Origin: Elysia crispata
Taxonomy: Eukaryota > Mollusca > Gastropoda > Plakobranchidae
Assembly: GCA_033675545.1 (NCBI GenBank)
Contig: JAWDGP010005843.1
Span: 23,501 to 87,500 of the forward strand
Reading direction: 5' to 3'
Length of the DNA stretch: 64,000 bases
Part shown: piece by piece, positions 1 to 11,360 of the stretch
Layout: each line of letters opens with the position of its first letter
Position numbering within the stretch: position 1 is the stretch's first letter
Translations under genes and position numbers: made by a program
Notes under the pieces: generated by a model
The model's input: the letters and a program-made list of their open reading frames with translations, nothing else
Databases searched by the model: none
What the model was told of the DNA's origin: nothing

Positions 1-1120
1 AAAGCCAATGAAAATTTGAAAAAATTATTTTACTCCCTTCTTATTCCAAAACGACTGTATCACCAGGGAAGGAATTGAACAAAAGAAGAAATAGAAGAGA
101 TTATATAATGTAAGACTAGAGGCATCAGGGTCATAAAGTATGCATATATTGTGGGGCAACAGAGATTGACAAAAATCATTATTTCATAAAAATTAAAAGT
201 AAAAATGGATGAAGCAAAATAATTTTGGTATATTGAATTCGAAATGGTGGATTTGTTTTCGCCTAACCATCAAGTTAGATAATTTGTGGTTGATTTAAGT
301 CTACAACTCAACAAAGGTAAAATAAAGTAAAGGATGAGAAAAGAGAAGTGTACTGGAATATCTTTAGAGTCTGTACAAAAATTTGATGTACAAATTGGGA
401 TCAATCTGTTTGCCCCCCCCCCAAAAAAAAAAAGCATTTCAAGCTTCATTCAAAACACTAAATAAGTTCAACTATGTAACTCTTGAGGAAAATATTGTGG
501 AGAAGATTCCGAACTAAGACATTAAGCATAGCTTTAAAATCCTTGTTTACTCTTATATATCAGCTTAAAGAAACACCTTATAAGTCATCACTATCAGTGT
601 CACATTCAATATAATTATGATACTTTCTATATTCAATTGAAAAGAAAAGTCCAACCTTTTTCCTTTATTTCCCCTAACTGCTGCCCCCATGCCATGTCGA
701 TAAATTTATTTTTTTTTTGTCAATACCACACCAATGAGATCTCAAATTGACAAAAGCTATGCATATTTTCCTTTGATTCTACAGTGTTCTTTAAATTAAA
801 GGCAAAAAAAGTCTAATAAGACATCAAAGCTCAGTTTTTATCTAAAAGGAGGACAAGAGTCAACACCACTCTGGAGGGTGAGATTTGGTTGTCTGGTAAT
901 ATCAAATGTACTTTATGATACACAAATGATACACAAATAGCAAATGTATAAACATATACCTTTCCTGTATTTTTTTGTTTCAAGAATTCATATTCATATC
1001 ATTAAAGAGAACAGGATAGTTGAGCCATAATACAAAAGCATACCAATGTTCATAAGTCAAAGTGAAGGAATTTGCAATATCTGAATTCTTCATAATAAAT
1101 AAAATTAACAAAAACATAGA
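1..1120. other. AT-rich stretch, no gene seen
   Basis: No exon recognised on either strand. It lies downstream of the visible exons of the minus-strand SR-protein gene, so it may be intron or 3' region of that gene. It contains a C10/A11 homopolymer pair near 413-433. Confidence 0.4.
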
Positions 1121-1299
<179 letters not shown>

Positions 1300-1640
1300 T
1301 TGTACCATTGGACCACTGTGGAAAAAAACGTAATGACCCCTTCCCTCCCCCCCCCAGAAAATAGAAATAAGTTAAAAAAAAACACATACTCTCATTTCAA
1401 TTTAATAAGGTTTGACAATTAAAATTCCTACTATGCAAAGTATAGTCAATTACAAAATTACACCTTCAAGTAACATGAAAATTCTTACAGACTTTGTAAC
1501 CCAAAGTCCCCTTCAATAATATCCATAAAATGATCAGCTGAAAAAATCAGCTCAAACAATTTAAATAATACATAGTTAAAAGACATTAGCTGATTAACCA
1601 TCACTATCCATAATGCTATCTTGTGTTAGTAAAGTCTCAC

Positions 1641-1793
1641 CTTCCTCGCCTGCGTCCTCTGTTACAATCTCTTGCCATATGCCCAAACTCCATGCAATCA
1701 TAGCATCTGCGGTTGCGACCACCACTGAATCCACGCGGACCTTTCATGCGTGGTTTGGCCAGAGATACACGAATTCTCTTGCCATTAAGGGAG
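1641..1793 (-). CDS. SR-protein gene, second coding exon (end of RRM, zinc knuckle)
   Basis: The exon is bounded by a CTTCTCAG acceptor and a GTGAGA donor. It encodes the last RRM strand, a basic Gly/Arg linker, the CCHC knuckle and a short Arg/Gly tail that runs into the donor. If unspliced, the protein would stop at the TGA that is part of the donor. Confidence 0.82.
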
Positions 1794-3507
1794 CTGAGAA
1801 GAGAGTTTTGATATCCAAATTAATAACGAAGTGAAAAGCTGTGATAGCCTACTGTCCTTACAGGTTAATGTCTCTTTTCAGACTCAACATTGCTTTCATT
1901 TTTATCTTTACTTTTCTTATTTATTCTCAGATTAGTCTTATCAATCCCTATATTCTTGAATTTTACTAGAAAATAGCAGATCATCTGAATACAAACTTGG
2001 GATCTTCTTGTCATTGGTTCTATGCTTTATCAACTGAGGCACTGCAAGCATTCTTTCAGACTCATAATATCAGTAAGTCTATATGAATAGTTTTTCATCT
2101 GAATGTGAGCGATAAGAAATTATGAACCAAATTAGAAAAATAAATATTAAAATTAATATATGCTATGAGACTATTTCGCCGACTGATGTTGCGAGGAGAT
2201 ACCGGAATATTATATCTTTGCAAGTCTTGCAAGAGACTGTATATAAGTCAGTAGAACTTTACATAAATATCCAAAATATAAACCTGAAACTAAAAAAGGA
2301 AAACTGGTAAATAAAGTAGACAGAACATGTGAAAATAAGCCTGTCTTATAAGGTGATCACTCAAAGAGTTATGCACACCCACATCTTCAAAAAAAAAAGA
2401 AAAAAAATTTATTTCAAAATCTGAGATAATAGCCATAGATTTTGTTACAAGAGAGCCAACTTTGACACATTTAACACTGTTGCAGTTAATTTTTGTATGA
2501 CATAAAATGGTTCATAAAGAAATATTGGTGGGAATATTTGCAATTTTTTTTTTACTCAAACGGCAATATACAAGCCTACAAGGCTTTAAAGATATTAAAA
2601 GGCATCATGGCACCTATACATGAAGCACTGAGAGCCCTGCCAATGTCTTAAAAATATAATTCCTCTTATTTTCAGACTTTAGGATAGACTCATGCTGGTT
2701 TCCCTTTTATTTTAATTTTAATGATGCTTTTTTTTAAATTCTCTTCACATGAATAACCAACCTTCAGTGCATTTGATTATGAAATAATCATACTATTTTA
2801 GGTTACTAAAAAAATACACACCACCATATTATGCTCTGCAAAAAGGCACTTATGTTGCAGTTGTATATTTCATACTACATGAAATGATACAACAATAGGA
2901 TACCTTTTTTTGAAATACTGTTGTGGTTAGATTATCAAACCACATTTACTTTGAACAGTCAAAAGCACATTGAGCCACACAATCTCTTAAAATTTACTGA
3001 CCAGTGAAAATATATTACAATTAAATGAAAAGAAAAAGAGAAAAAAAAAAAGAAAATTAAACCAAAGAGGCTGATGAAGGAAACAGTCAAATGATAATTT
3101 CAAAGAACAGTTTGATATTAAAGTAAGATGTTAACCCACACTTACACTCCATCCATTTTCCTCACAGCCTCCTCTGCATCATCTCTATATTTGAACACCA
3201 CAAAAGCGAAGCAGGGCGGGATGCGCGCTACCCACACTTCACGTAGCTTTCCATACTTTTCAAATGCTCTTGTCAGCTCTGTCTTTGAGGGGTCCAGGCC
3301 AAGATCGGCTATGTGTACGCGACATTTATTCTCATCATCAGAGCTGGGACTTCTACTGCGACTGTAGCTTCGTTTTTTCCTATCCCTTTCCTGACTTTTC
3401 CGACTGCGTTCTGCAGAACGAGAGCGTGACCGAGACTGTGACTTGGAGGGAGATCTGCTGTTGCTTCGACTTTTCGATCTGCTTGATGACCTGCCCATCT
3501 TGCTTCT
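1641..3507 (-). CDS. SR-family splicing factor with N-terminal RS domain, RRM and CCHC zinc knuckle (3' end incomplete)
   Basis: SR proteins bind exonic enhancers in the nucleus and recruit the spliceosome through their RS domain. Exon A (3507-3146, start codon 3498-3496) follows a TTCCTTCACAG acceptor. It encodes about 48 residues of RS/SR dipeptides and then an RRM, with RNP2-like VHIADL and RNP1-like CFAFVVFK. The RRM closely resembles the SRSF3/SRSF7 (x16/9G8) type: KTELTRAFEKYGKLREVWVAR. Exon B (1793-1641) finishes the RRM (NGKRIRVSLAKPR) and adds a CCHC knuckle, C-YD-C-MEFG-H-MARD-C. Phases agree: exon A ends in phase 2 at GT|GTAAGT, and exon B starts with the one base completing Val and ends in phase 2 at AAG|GTGAGA. 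Known 9G8 proteins run RRM-knuckle-RS, so the RS block at the N terminus is unusual. Reading through either donor gives an immediate stop (TAA or TGA). The final exon(s) lie below 1641 or outside the window. Family call firm; exact orthologue unknown. Confidence 0.85.
1794..3145 (-). other. Intron of SR-protein gene
   Basis: About 1.35 kb, AT-rich with many short A/T runs and no repeat or exon recognised. It is bounded by GTAAGT and CTCAG as read on the minus strand. Confidence 0.75.
3146..3507 (-). CDS. SR-protein gene, first coding exon (RS domain and most of RRM)
   Basis: Nine bases of 5' UTR precede the ATG at 3498. The frame stays open upstream, but a strong acceptor (ACAG at 3511-3508) and the loss of family-like sequence above it favour the ATG at 3498. 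A longer upstream start at 3600 is therefore rejected. At least one 5' UTR exon must lie above 3508. Confidence 0.85.
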
Positions 3508-5518
3508 CTGTGAAGGAAGGGAAGCAAAGGAGTCAGAGTCGTAAATATCAGTGCACATCTTCACCTTATAAAAAGCAGGTAAACAATTTTGCAAAGACAC
3601 ACCAATACAGAGAGCTCTTTGCAGTTGTTAATAGGTCTAGCAATTATGAAATACATTTTCCTGTAAAATTTTTCACTTGAGTCTTCAAGAAGAAAACAAA
3701 AAAAGGATTATCTTATGGCTAATTTGACTCAAATCAAGATTACTTTAACCCTGCTTTGGATGAGAAGTCAACTGAGCATGGCTTCTAGCTGGATCAGATT
3801 TCCAAGACTCAGTCACTGTGTTAACAAGTCATTGGTGCAGATGCTCTTTGAATCTTTCAAGTTGTAATGATACCTTTTCTTTCCTGAATATGGCATTTCT
3901 GATTTTTTCCATAAAATATTAGTATTAGGCCCCATTGCAAGGAAGCAAGTTAGATCTAGCTGAAGTTGATTGGCTTGTGATGATCTGGTACCAAATTCAT
4001 TGATAAGAAGATGATGTAAACTTAGTATGAAAAATCGACGTTGGTCTATTCTATTTAATTGACTAGATCTAGATAATCTAGATCTAGATCTATTCCGTAT
4101 TCATGGCAAATTTTGGACGTAGATTTGCTACGCCACTCGTCAGTAAAAAGGAGGGAAGTCTCTAAAATTTATAATATCTATAGAAGACTAATTAATCCGG
4201 AACAGTCGGGTCACCGTCTGGTGTTGACTTCAGATACTATTACTAGCGTAGATTGCATGCATTAAGAATGACATATCAGCTGCATCTACATTTGTACTCA
4301 TATCTCAAATTAAGATATATCTATAGCTAGCTCTAGAAGTAGTAGGGTCTAATGCACGCCGAATCTCCTACCTGGTGACCTGATCCCGGATCGGACGGTG
4401 AATAAGTACGCTAGATCTAGATCTAGATTAGATCAGATCTGAATATATTCGGTAGTGTATGTTTCGCGTATAATCACTTCTTGGACAGTTGAAATCTGGG
4501 GTTCAATGAAATTATGTTCAGAAATCTGCTAGGAAGTAATTAAAATGGTTCAAGGTGATGAACTATTTATAAGTATAACGTTACATGAAAACCACTGACG
4601 ATGCAATCCGACTCCTGGTCTAGACCAATGGGCGTTATGGCGGAACCGGAAGACAAAGTGGAGACTCAATGAGAAGTGGCATTTGTACTTTGAACAACGG
4701 GTGGAATCATGAGTGGTTTCAAACATGGCGCGACGAATTCGCTGTCCATTGAAACAATTTTCTGATCCATGTGGATTCGAAAGTGTCAGATTCTTTGGTC
4801 ATGTGATGATTAACGATATCGCATGAGAATGAGATAGACAGAAAAATAATAATAGATCAACGACCAGTCAGAGAGACAAAGTCTGCACATGACGTCTTCC
4901 TTTATTGACTGAAACAATTTCCCATTAAAAAATGTAATTTTTTTTGTCTTGTCCACTGCAGACCTGCTGGTGATACTAATTAGACGATGAAAGCTGCACC
5001 TTATACTTAAGGTTAGTCTATGTAAATGTAGGATCCTGTCGCAAAATAGAAATAGCTCTTAAACAGTGAACTTATCGATGTTGATCCTGGCAAAAAGTTC
5101 TTATAATATTGTTATGATTTAACGTTTAAAAAATATTTTGAGATTTTTTAAATTAAGCTAATTGTGAAATATGAATACGAAAGTACTAGGCCTTACTGCT
5201 AGATCAATTTTATCGTAGATGCTTATTTACGGCATATTACGTCACGTTGGTTCAGTGGATACCATCACCTCCCTGAGCCTTTGCATTGAATTCTGCATCG
5301 ACAGTTGGAATAAGAACTTGTTGTGCCCTACCCCATCCCAAAACCATCATGTGTTCTACTTTGGCTATTCTATGAGTAACTTTTGTTGTTCGTTTCTGTT
5401 TATTGTTTCCATTCTAAGAAGCCACAATGGTGGCGAAACGTTCTTTATACTGAATACACTTGTTCTTGCCATGGTTCTTACTACGGTAAATTTAGACTAG
5501 AAAATTTTGTTGGCATAG
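3508..5518. other. Upstream region of SR-protein gene with AGATCT/TCTAGA clusters
   Basis: No coding exon recognised. Overlapping AGATCT/CTAGAT palindromes cluster near 4060-4092 and 4410-4440. A CpG-containing stretch (about 4100-4800) is richer in G+C than its surroundings and is the likeliest place for the SR gene's promoter and 5' UTR exon. Confidence 0.4.
4612..4760 (-). promoter_or_regulatory. Candidate promoter of the SR-protein gene (ETS- and YY1-like sites)
   Basis: The plus strand reads TTATGGCGGAACCGGAAG, combining an ATGGCGG core (YY1-like) and CCGGAAG (ETS-like). This pair is typical of TATA-less housekeeping promoters. It sits about 1.1 kb upstream of the first coding exon. This is inference from motifs only. 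Confidence 0.25.
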
Positions 5519-5522
5519 GGAC

Positions 5523-5815
5523 AAAACCTTGACGAGACAATCACCTGCGTTGAGGTAGAAGAGGCACTGAAGCGGCTGAATACTGACAGGACCAGTAAAG
5601 AAGATGGCAGTCTAGAAGTGGCCCTAAATTATGACTGTATGCTATACAGACCACACTGATATCCATTCTTAATAGTATATGTATTGTAAACATGAAGACA
5701 TCAAAACAAAACAAAATGGAATCGTCATAACTCTCCAGAAGCTAGAAACCCAAGGGCGCTGTACCAAATCTCTGTCTCATAACTCCTCAATTCATTGAGA
5801 AAGGTACTACGTATA
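5523..5815 (+). mobile_element. Decayed non-LTR retrotransposon (LINE) reverse-transcriptase fragment
   Basis: One frame reads ETITCVEVEEALKRLNTDR, then a KEDG where LINE reverse transcriptases have a GEDGI-like motif. A shifted frame later gives NGIVITLQK followed by a GRCT segment, resembling the usual W-K-x-G-I-V-x-L-x-K-K-G-D block. Frame changes and stops show it is a relic. The family cannot be fixed from so short a piece. Confidence 0.5.
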
Positions 5816-6637
5816 ATAATAAGCTCTTGCACGTAGATCGATTTTCAGATAATTCGATCTTTTTTGGGGGCTGTTGGATAAACAAAAACGTCATTGTTTT
5901 TACTTCTTATAACCAATTAAAAAAAAGCTTTCTCTCCTATAAACCATCCTTTTAGTAAGCGTTAGACAATGCGTCGGCAAGTTGTCAAGCGCTGACAGGA
6001 GAAATTTAACGTGTGCTGTCTTTACATAACCCGGGAGGCTGGCTGCTATAATTAATGAATGAGACGCAACGTAGACGCCTATGTTAATCCAAGCCAGAGT
6101 GGTCTTAGAGAAGAAATAAGTGCGTCTGACCTAGTTTGGGGATAGTGGTGGTCAGTAATCAAGGTACCGGATATATGCAAAAGATGGCTTTGATTCCCGT
6201 TTCTTGATTTAAGAAGTAGATTCAGTTATTAGCACACGCTCTTAAAAATAATTTGAATAGCCGCCAAATTTGATTGACTGGTTTCTTTGTTTTCTTTACG
6301 GTCGGAATAAAAAGAGAAGAATTATATCATGCTATTTGGGTATAACCTGGAAGATGGGAAACTGTAGATTTGTTATTGGTCTACGGTTTAAGGAGTTATT
6401 ACTCTTTGCAACTAACAATGATTATCAGGCATACCATCTTTGTCATAATCCATTCTGTTTTAGATGTTCATGGATTTTGCTGGTCATTTTTGATGAACAA
6501 TAAATTTTTCGGATCAAATTTGCATGGGCACCTAGTAAAACCGAGAAAGCTTCTTTTGTAAGGGGTGTGATGACTAAGTAATATCTTTGTTGCTCATTTC
6601 TGTTGCAAAACAGTTCCTACCAAAGAAAACATATATG

Positions 6638-6640
<3 letters not shown>
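5816..6640. other. AT-rich intergenic DNA
   Basis: No gene recognised. A tRNA-like pair of short boxes near 6140-6205 (GGTGGTCAGTAATC and CTTTGATTCCC) is too weak to call a tRNA or SINE. Confidence 0.3.

Positions 6641-6698
<58 letters not shown>
6641..6698. repeat. (TA)n microsatellite ended by CCGATA/TATCGG
   Basis: About 54 bp of TA with matching ends (CCGATA on the left, TATCGG on the right), so the whole tract is a perfect palindrome able to form a cruciform. Confidence 0.9.
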
Positions 6699-6699
<1 letters not shown>

Positions 6700-7991
6700 T
6701 TAAAATTCTAAGGAAGGTAATAAACTCGTTTGGAGTCATATCATGCTAGGATCAAGATTTATTCTAAATTGACTAGATTTAGATAATAATTATATCTTGG
6801 CCCCTACACCTCCTAAAAATTGTCTAGTCATATTCAATAATAGTAACTATTATTAGATGAAGAAGTAAGATTAAGAAATATCTTTTGTTGGAAATGACGG
6901 CGAAGTCTGGGTTTGAAGATGGAAAGAACAAGCTTTTGGACGAATACGAAAAGTAAACAATTCAATGGCATAAATATTTTTGGATGGTTTCAACTACAAA
7001 CCATATCTTGATAATGGAATTAAAAATATAAGTTAGATAATACATGATATCGATATAATATATCGCCCAGTTTTATACTTCAGCACAGGTTAGTACTCGA
7101 TAATGGAAAAAATATTGTACTCTTTGTAGAATTATATTTTCACTTTTTATTTTGCCCTAAAATTTTACATACCATCAACCATACGTATAGAAGTTTCCAT
7201 CTGGTACAAGGACAGGATTTACGTCGAATCACATGGTTGTTCAAAATATACAGAATTCTGTAAATTTACAGAAAATTCTCTTCCCTAAACTATTTAGCAA
7301 CACTTCGAAGGATACCCAGGAGTTAAAGTAGTTGAGAGCAATAAATAAGCCGACACCTGACAGCCCAGCATCGCTCACTGTCTCATGAGAGGTCACTGGG
7401 AGGTTAACGGCCTGCCACCAGATACAGATGCTGTCTGGTTGCTTGCGCTCGATTTTAGCGAAAACTCTATGAAATTCTACATTTAGTTTCATTCTCCAGA
7501 TGCAAGCATACTGATCAAATCATTATTTTCTCTTCAGGGATGATTTCTCCAAATTCTGTGCTTTGTGTGCACCCAATTTTATTTGGATAAATACACCCGT
7601 TTCACTGTTATAATGACTTGAATTTGTTGACAAAAAATCTTAAATTTTTCCAAGTGTGTGAACTTTGGGTAACTATTTTGACTAATTACTGCCCGTAGAT
7701 AAATTGTTTTTTTTTTTTTTCATCAAAAGATTATTAACGTTTTCTAGTTCACAATGATATAAATTTTGTTTGCACGTCAATTATACTATAGTTAAACCGT
7801 AGTGTGATAAATTTTTTCTCTTGTCACGAATTTTATAATTTCGATTCCAAGATAATATAACAAGTGTTTTTAACATGAATCAAGTAAAAGGGGTAGAATA
7901 TGACAACTGCAGGAATGTCTTTAATTTAGTCTAGCATTGTTATGATAATCATTGAAAATATCTGATTAACTTGGTAACTTGGTGGAAGTAA
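6699..7991. other. AT-rich intergenic DNA
   Basis: No gene recognised. A minus-strand open frame of 83 codons at 7241-7492 lies in a somewhat GC-richer patch, but its product resembles nothing I know. Confidence 0.3.
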
Positions 7992-9110
7992 TTGTATTTC
8001 AGTGCGGGCAACAAATTTCTTTACAAAAAACTGTGTGTGAGGCAAGACCAAGTCCTGTGTCAACCCCCTTACAAGACCAGTTCATACGTGAGGGACAATA
8101 CTTCTTCAACATTAGGAAATCATGATGAATCCCAGCGATCTCCCCCATCACTAGATATATACATGTGTGCTGAGACTTCAAATAATTTACCATTGTTTGT
8201 ACATGTACAAAGACAACCAGATGAACCATCGTATCATCCCACATCATTATTATCGAAACTTCATCACTCACCCATGTTCACGGATATGATAGACTGGACC
8301 ATTCATGATGATGCTGCATGCACTATGCTATTTTCTTATGCCATCAGTGGTAAAGAACTTCATTTCACAGAGCCTCTTGCATTTTTCAACTCCCACAAAA
8401 ACACAAAGAAAACCACAGACATTCACAACACCAGAAAAAACAGGCTCTGCAACAAATTCTCGAAATACAATAGGCACATCATCAGACACTATGAACAGTA
8501 GAAGCATAGTCACATCAAAAACACCACATCGTCCTACATCAACATCTTGTAAGGACCAGATTCTGTCCCCTATGATAAAACTAAGCATCACTTAAAAAAA
8601 TGACGATCCCTTAAGTTTAGAGGAGGAGCTCGTAAGAAGAAAACTGAAAACTTCCGATAATGGAAAAACACTCAAGTACAAAACCATGGACAGAAATTTA
8701 TTTTCATTAAAGAGATAAATGCAAGAAAAAGCACAAGTTAAATCAAACAAAAAGCTAAATGGAAAAGAGTAAAATTAATCTCGGGCATTTGAACTCAAAT
8801 ATCTGGTGCTACAGACACATTATTAGAAATGCAACACACATCAGAATTAAGGCAATTGAAACCACACACCCGCAAAAAAATCTCTTGACATTTTCAAAAG
8901 AAAGAGAAGGTGACACTCTCAAAAAAAGTATTTTTAGCAGTGAAGGAAGCATTAGGTCTTACCCAGAGGCAGGTCAACATTCAGAATAGGTTTTTAAAAT
9001 GGCATGGTAGGCCTACATCTTTTACCAATGAGCATGTAGTTTGTAAATTCAGCAAGGGAATAACAGACAAGTACATTAGAATAATAGAAAAAAACTTTTG
9101 AAGACAGCAA
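7992..9110 (+). pseudogene. Unidentified coding-like relic with several frame breaks
   Basis: Successive open pieces on the plus strand read like protein rather than noise. There is a 169-codon frame at 7992-8501. A segment at about 8600-8710 includes SLEEELVRRKLKTSDNGKT. A piece at 8910-9101 includes VKEALGLTQRQVNIQNRFL. Stops and frame changes separate them. Composition is Lys/Thr-rich and hydrophilic. I do not recognise the family. It could be the remains of a transposon-encoded protein or of a host gene. A dispersed repeat starts about 400 bp downstream. Confidence 0.3.
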
Positions 9111-9504
9111 AGGTCAGCCAAAAACAGCAATGCTAGCTTTGGTTAATGACTTGCTGCAATTTGTCACTGATCTCTAAGACAAGTATGATTCAGAGGAGAA
9201 GATGACTTGGTTTGGTGGCTCCATCCAAGGGTGGTTAAAAATTGGAAAAATAACTTTTTTTTAACGTACCGAAAAACAACCCTAAGGCAAATACACACCT
9301 GGTAGCTATTGCAGAGGTAAAAGACACAGTAAAAAAATCTGCAAACAATTTTTAAAGAGCTAAAAAACCAAATACATGCATTTCAAAACTTCGCATGGAG
9401 ACGGAAGAGAATTGTTGGCTTCCTCTTTGGAGAATATGCTTTCTTGTCCTATCTATATGGCATTTCAGGAGCGACAGCGACATTCCGTGCCTGTTCTGTC
9501 TTGA

Positions 9505-9790
9505 TTTCAAACAGATCTAAATATTAGATTTTTATTTTCTTTTTTTACAAGGCCAGGAAAGGCCTAGTGAGATGTTCTAGACCGCATTGATATCATATTC
9601 AGTTGAAGTATCATTTTAAAAGAAAAGATAAAGATAAGAAGAGCGGCGCTCAATATGTAAGCCAGAATATAGCCCTTATGTATACTCAGTTGAGCCAATA
9701 AAATACATGTGCAGAAAGCAGTATCAACTAACATTTGGGGGACACAGCTGTAGATGAGCTACAACAGGTCATTCAACCTCTTAGTCTGAG
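9505..9790 (+). repeat. Dispersed repeat, copy 1 (modules X and Y)
   Basis: Module X (about 9505-9605, ending in a GCCTAGTGAGA motif) and module Y (about 9640-9790, with AGAATATAGCCCTTATGTAT) both recur at 19.83-20.16 kb. There X is in the same orientation and Y is inverted. Confidence 0.65.
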
Positions 9791-10249
9791 CACAAAAACA
9801 AAATGGGCTAAATCAAAAAGATAGAAAAAATGCTCTTTGGACTATCCAATTTTGCTTAAATTTAGGGTGAGGGAATGTAGACAGAGAGAGAGAGAATGCT
9901 CTTGTTTAGGCCGCTAGCAGTAACCGATTTTAAAAAGTTTTGTAAAAAATTGTTTGTCCAGTTCTTATCTCTTGTATTATCATTCTATTTATACTTCAGT
10001 CCTAGCTTCTGTTTCCAACAGCTGTATGGTTGGTTTTATCAGTGCTTTTTTAAAGTTTAGCAAAAACTGATGTCGTTTTTAAAATTGGCTTCATCGTGCT
10101 TTGTCCCTGATTTTGCTCCAATTTCCCTCATTTTGTTGGGTGGTTTCCTTGAAAGGTATAGGTTGGGGTAGGCACCTCTGCATCTATTTTTATATTTTTT
10201 ACTTAATTCAAGATCAAGTCGCCACTCTTATGATTATCAGTTTTGCATC
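9791..10249. other. AT-rich intergenic DNA
   Basis: Nothing recognised beyond a short GA run at 9881-9895. Confidence 0.3.
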
Positions 10250-10655
10250 GTCATCTCTGACATCAACATCATCAATGTCTTATTCTTTTACCTTTTCTTT
10301 ATCATGATCATGAAATTTCTTCCTCTTCCTTTTCTTTATCATGATCATGAAATTTACATGAATTATATTAAATCTCTCCAATAGTGTCACAAAAAAAAAG
10401 TCTTTCTCCAGGACTATAACTCCATTATTTTTCTTGATAGAAACCTTACTTTAGCATTATCTGCCCACAAAGTATTTACCATACTTCAGCTAGCCAGCAC
10501 CGAAAATTTTCTACAAATTGCAATAATTTATCAAGCCAAGGTGTATTATAATTTATCAAGCTAAGGTGTAAAGGCTGTACAAGCCGTGATTTGCTGTACA
10601 GACAGAATTAAAACATTACAGAATAATTTACTTATCTGCTCAGCATAACCATCTT
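10250..10655 (+). repeat. Direct repeat R1, copy 1
   Basis: About 370 bp recurs in the same orientation at 12890-13225. Shared landmarks are AATCTCTCCAATAGTGTCAC and TTTACCATACTTCAGCTAGC. This copy has an internal duplication of a TTTCTTTATCATGATCATG block (near 10296 and 10330). Confidence 0.8.
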
Positions 10656-11360
10656 ATTAGTATTGGAAAGCCACTGCTAATAAAACACATGAAGAAACAT
10701 TTTCATTTTCTGTGATCATAAAGCGCTAAATCACAAAAACTTATAATTTTTTTTTCTAGTTTGGTTTGTTTCTGGGTCTGCACCCCTTGTTAATGATCAT
10801 AGTGTGCTATGCAGATAATATAGGTGACCATTTATAACCTGTATGTGCAGTTTTGTTTTGTTTTTTTCGCTCTTTTCTGGGACACTGACATCACTATGAT
10901 ATTTCCATTTTGACAGTTGTGAAGATGGTTTGTGAAGGCTGTATTAATCACACTTGAGCTTGTGCTCCACTTCCCTCAATTAAATGAGCTGGGCTGACAA
11001 TTATCTTGAATTCTTTTTAATCTTGAATCCAACTATAACCTTTGCACTCACCGCATTATATGTACTGCAAAAGTTTGCTCAGAACACTAAATCTGGTATT
11101 TTGTAGAGCATTTTCCTTCAGATCTGAAGGGAATTTCCCCACAGTAACGCTACTGTAGTGGATGGGTTTGGGGTCTTATCTTCTATGCTATGCCCTGTCT
11201 GAAGGTGATCAATTGGTTGGGGGGAACAGACAAAAAACTTTCCAATTGTAAAAGCTTTACCATTCAATCAATCTATCAGTCATTATATTAACCAAATGAA
11301 ACATCACTCTGTCAAGGATGTCACTGTATCATTGTATCCTTACTCATTTGATCTTCTTAG

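Noticed and set aside
3142..3600. Longer SR-protein start at 3600
   Set aside because: A strong 3' splice acceptor at 3511-3508 lies inside that extension, and the extension is not SR-like.
4704..4830. Short frame beginning MARRIRCPLKQF on plus
   Set aside because: Only about 35 codons, no family match, and it sits in the likely promoter region of the SR gene.
6140..6205. Possible tRNA gene
   Set aside because: Box-like strings are present but no cloverleaf with paired acceptor and anticodon stems could be drawn.
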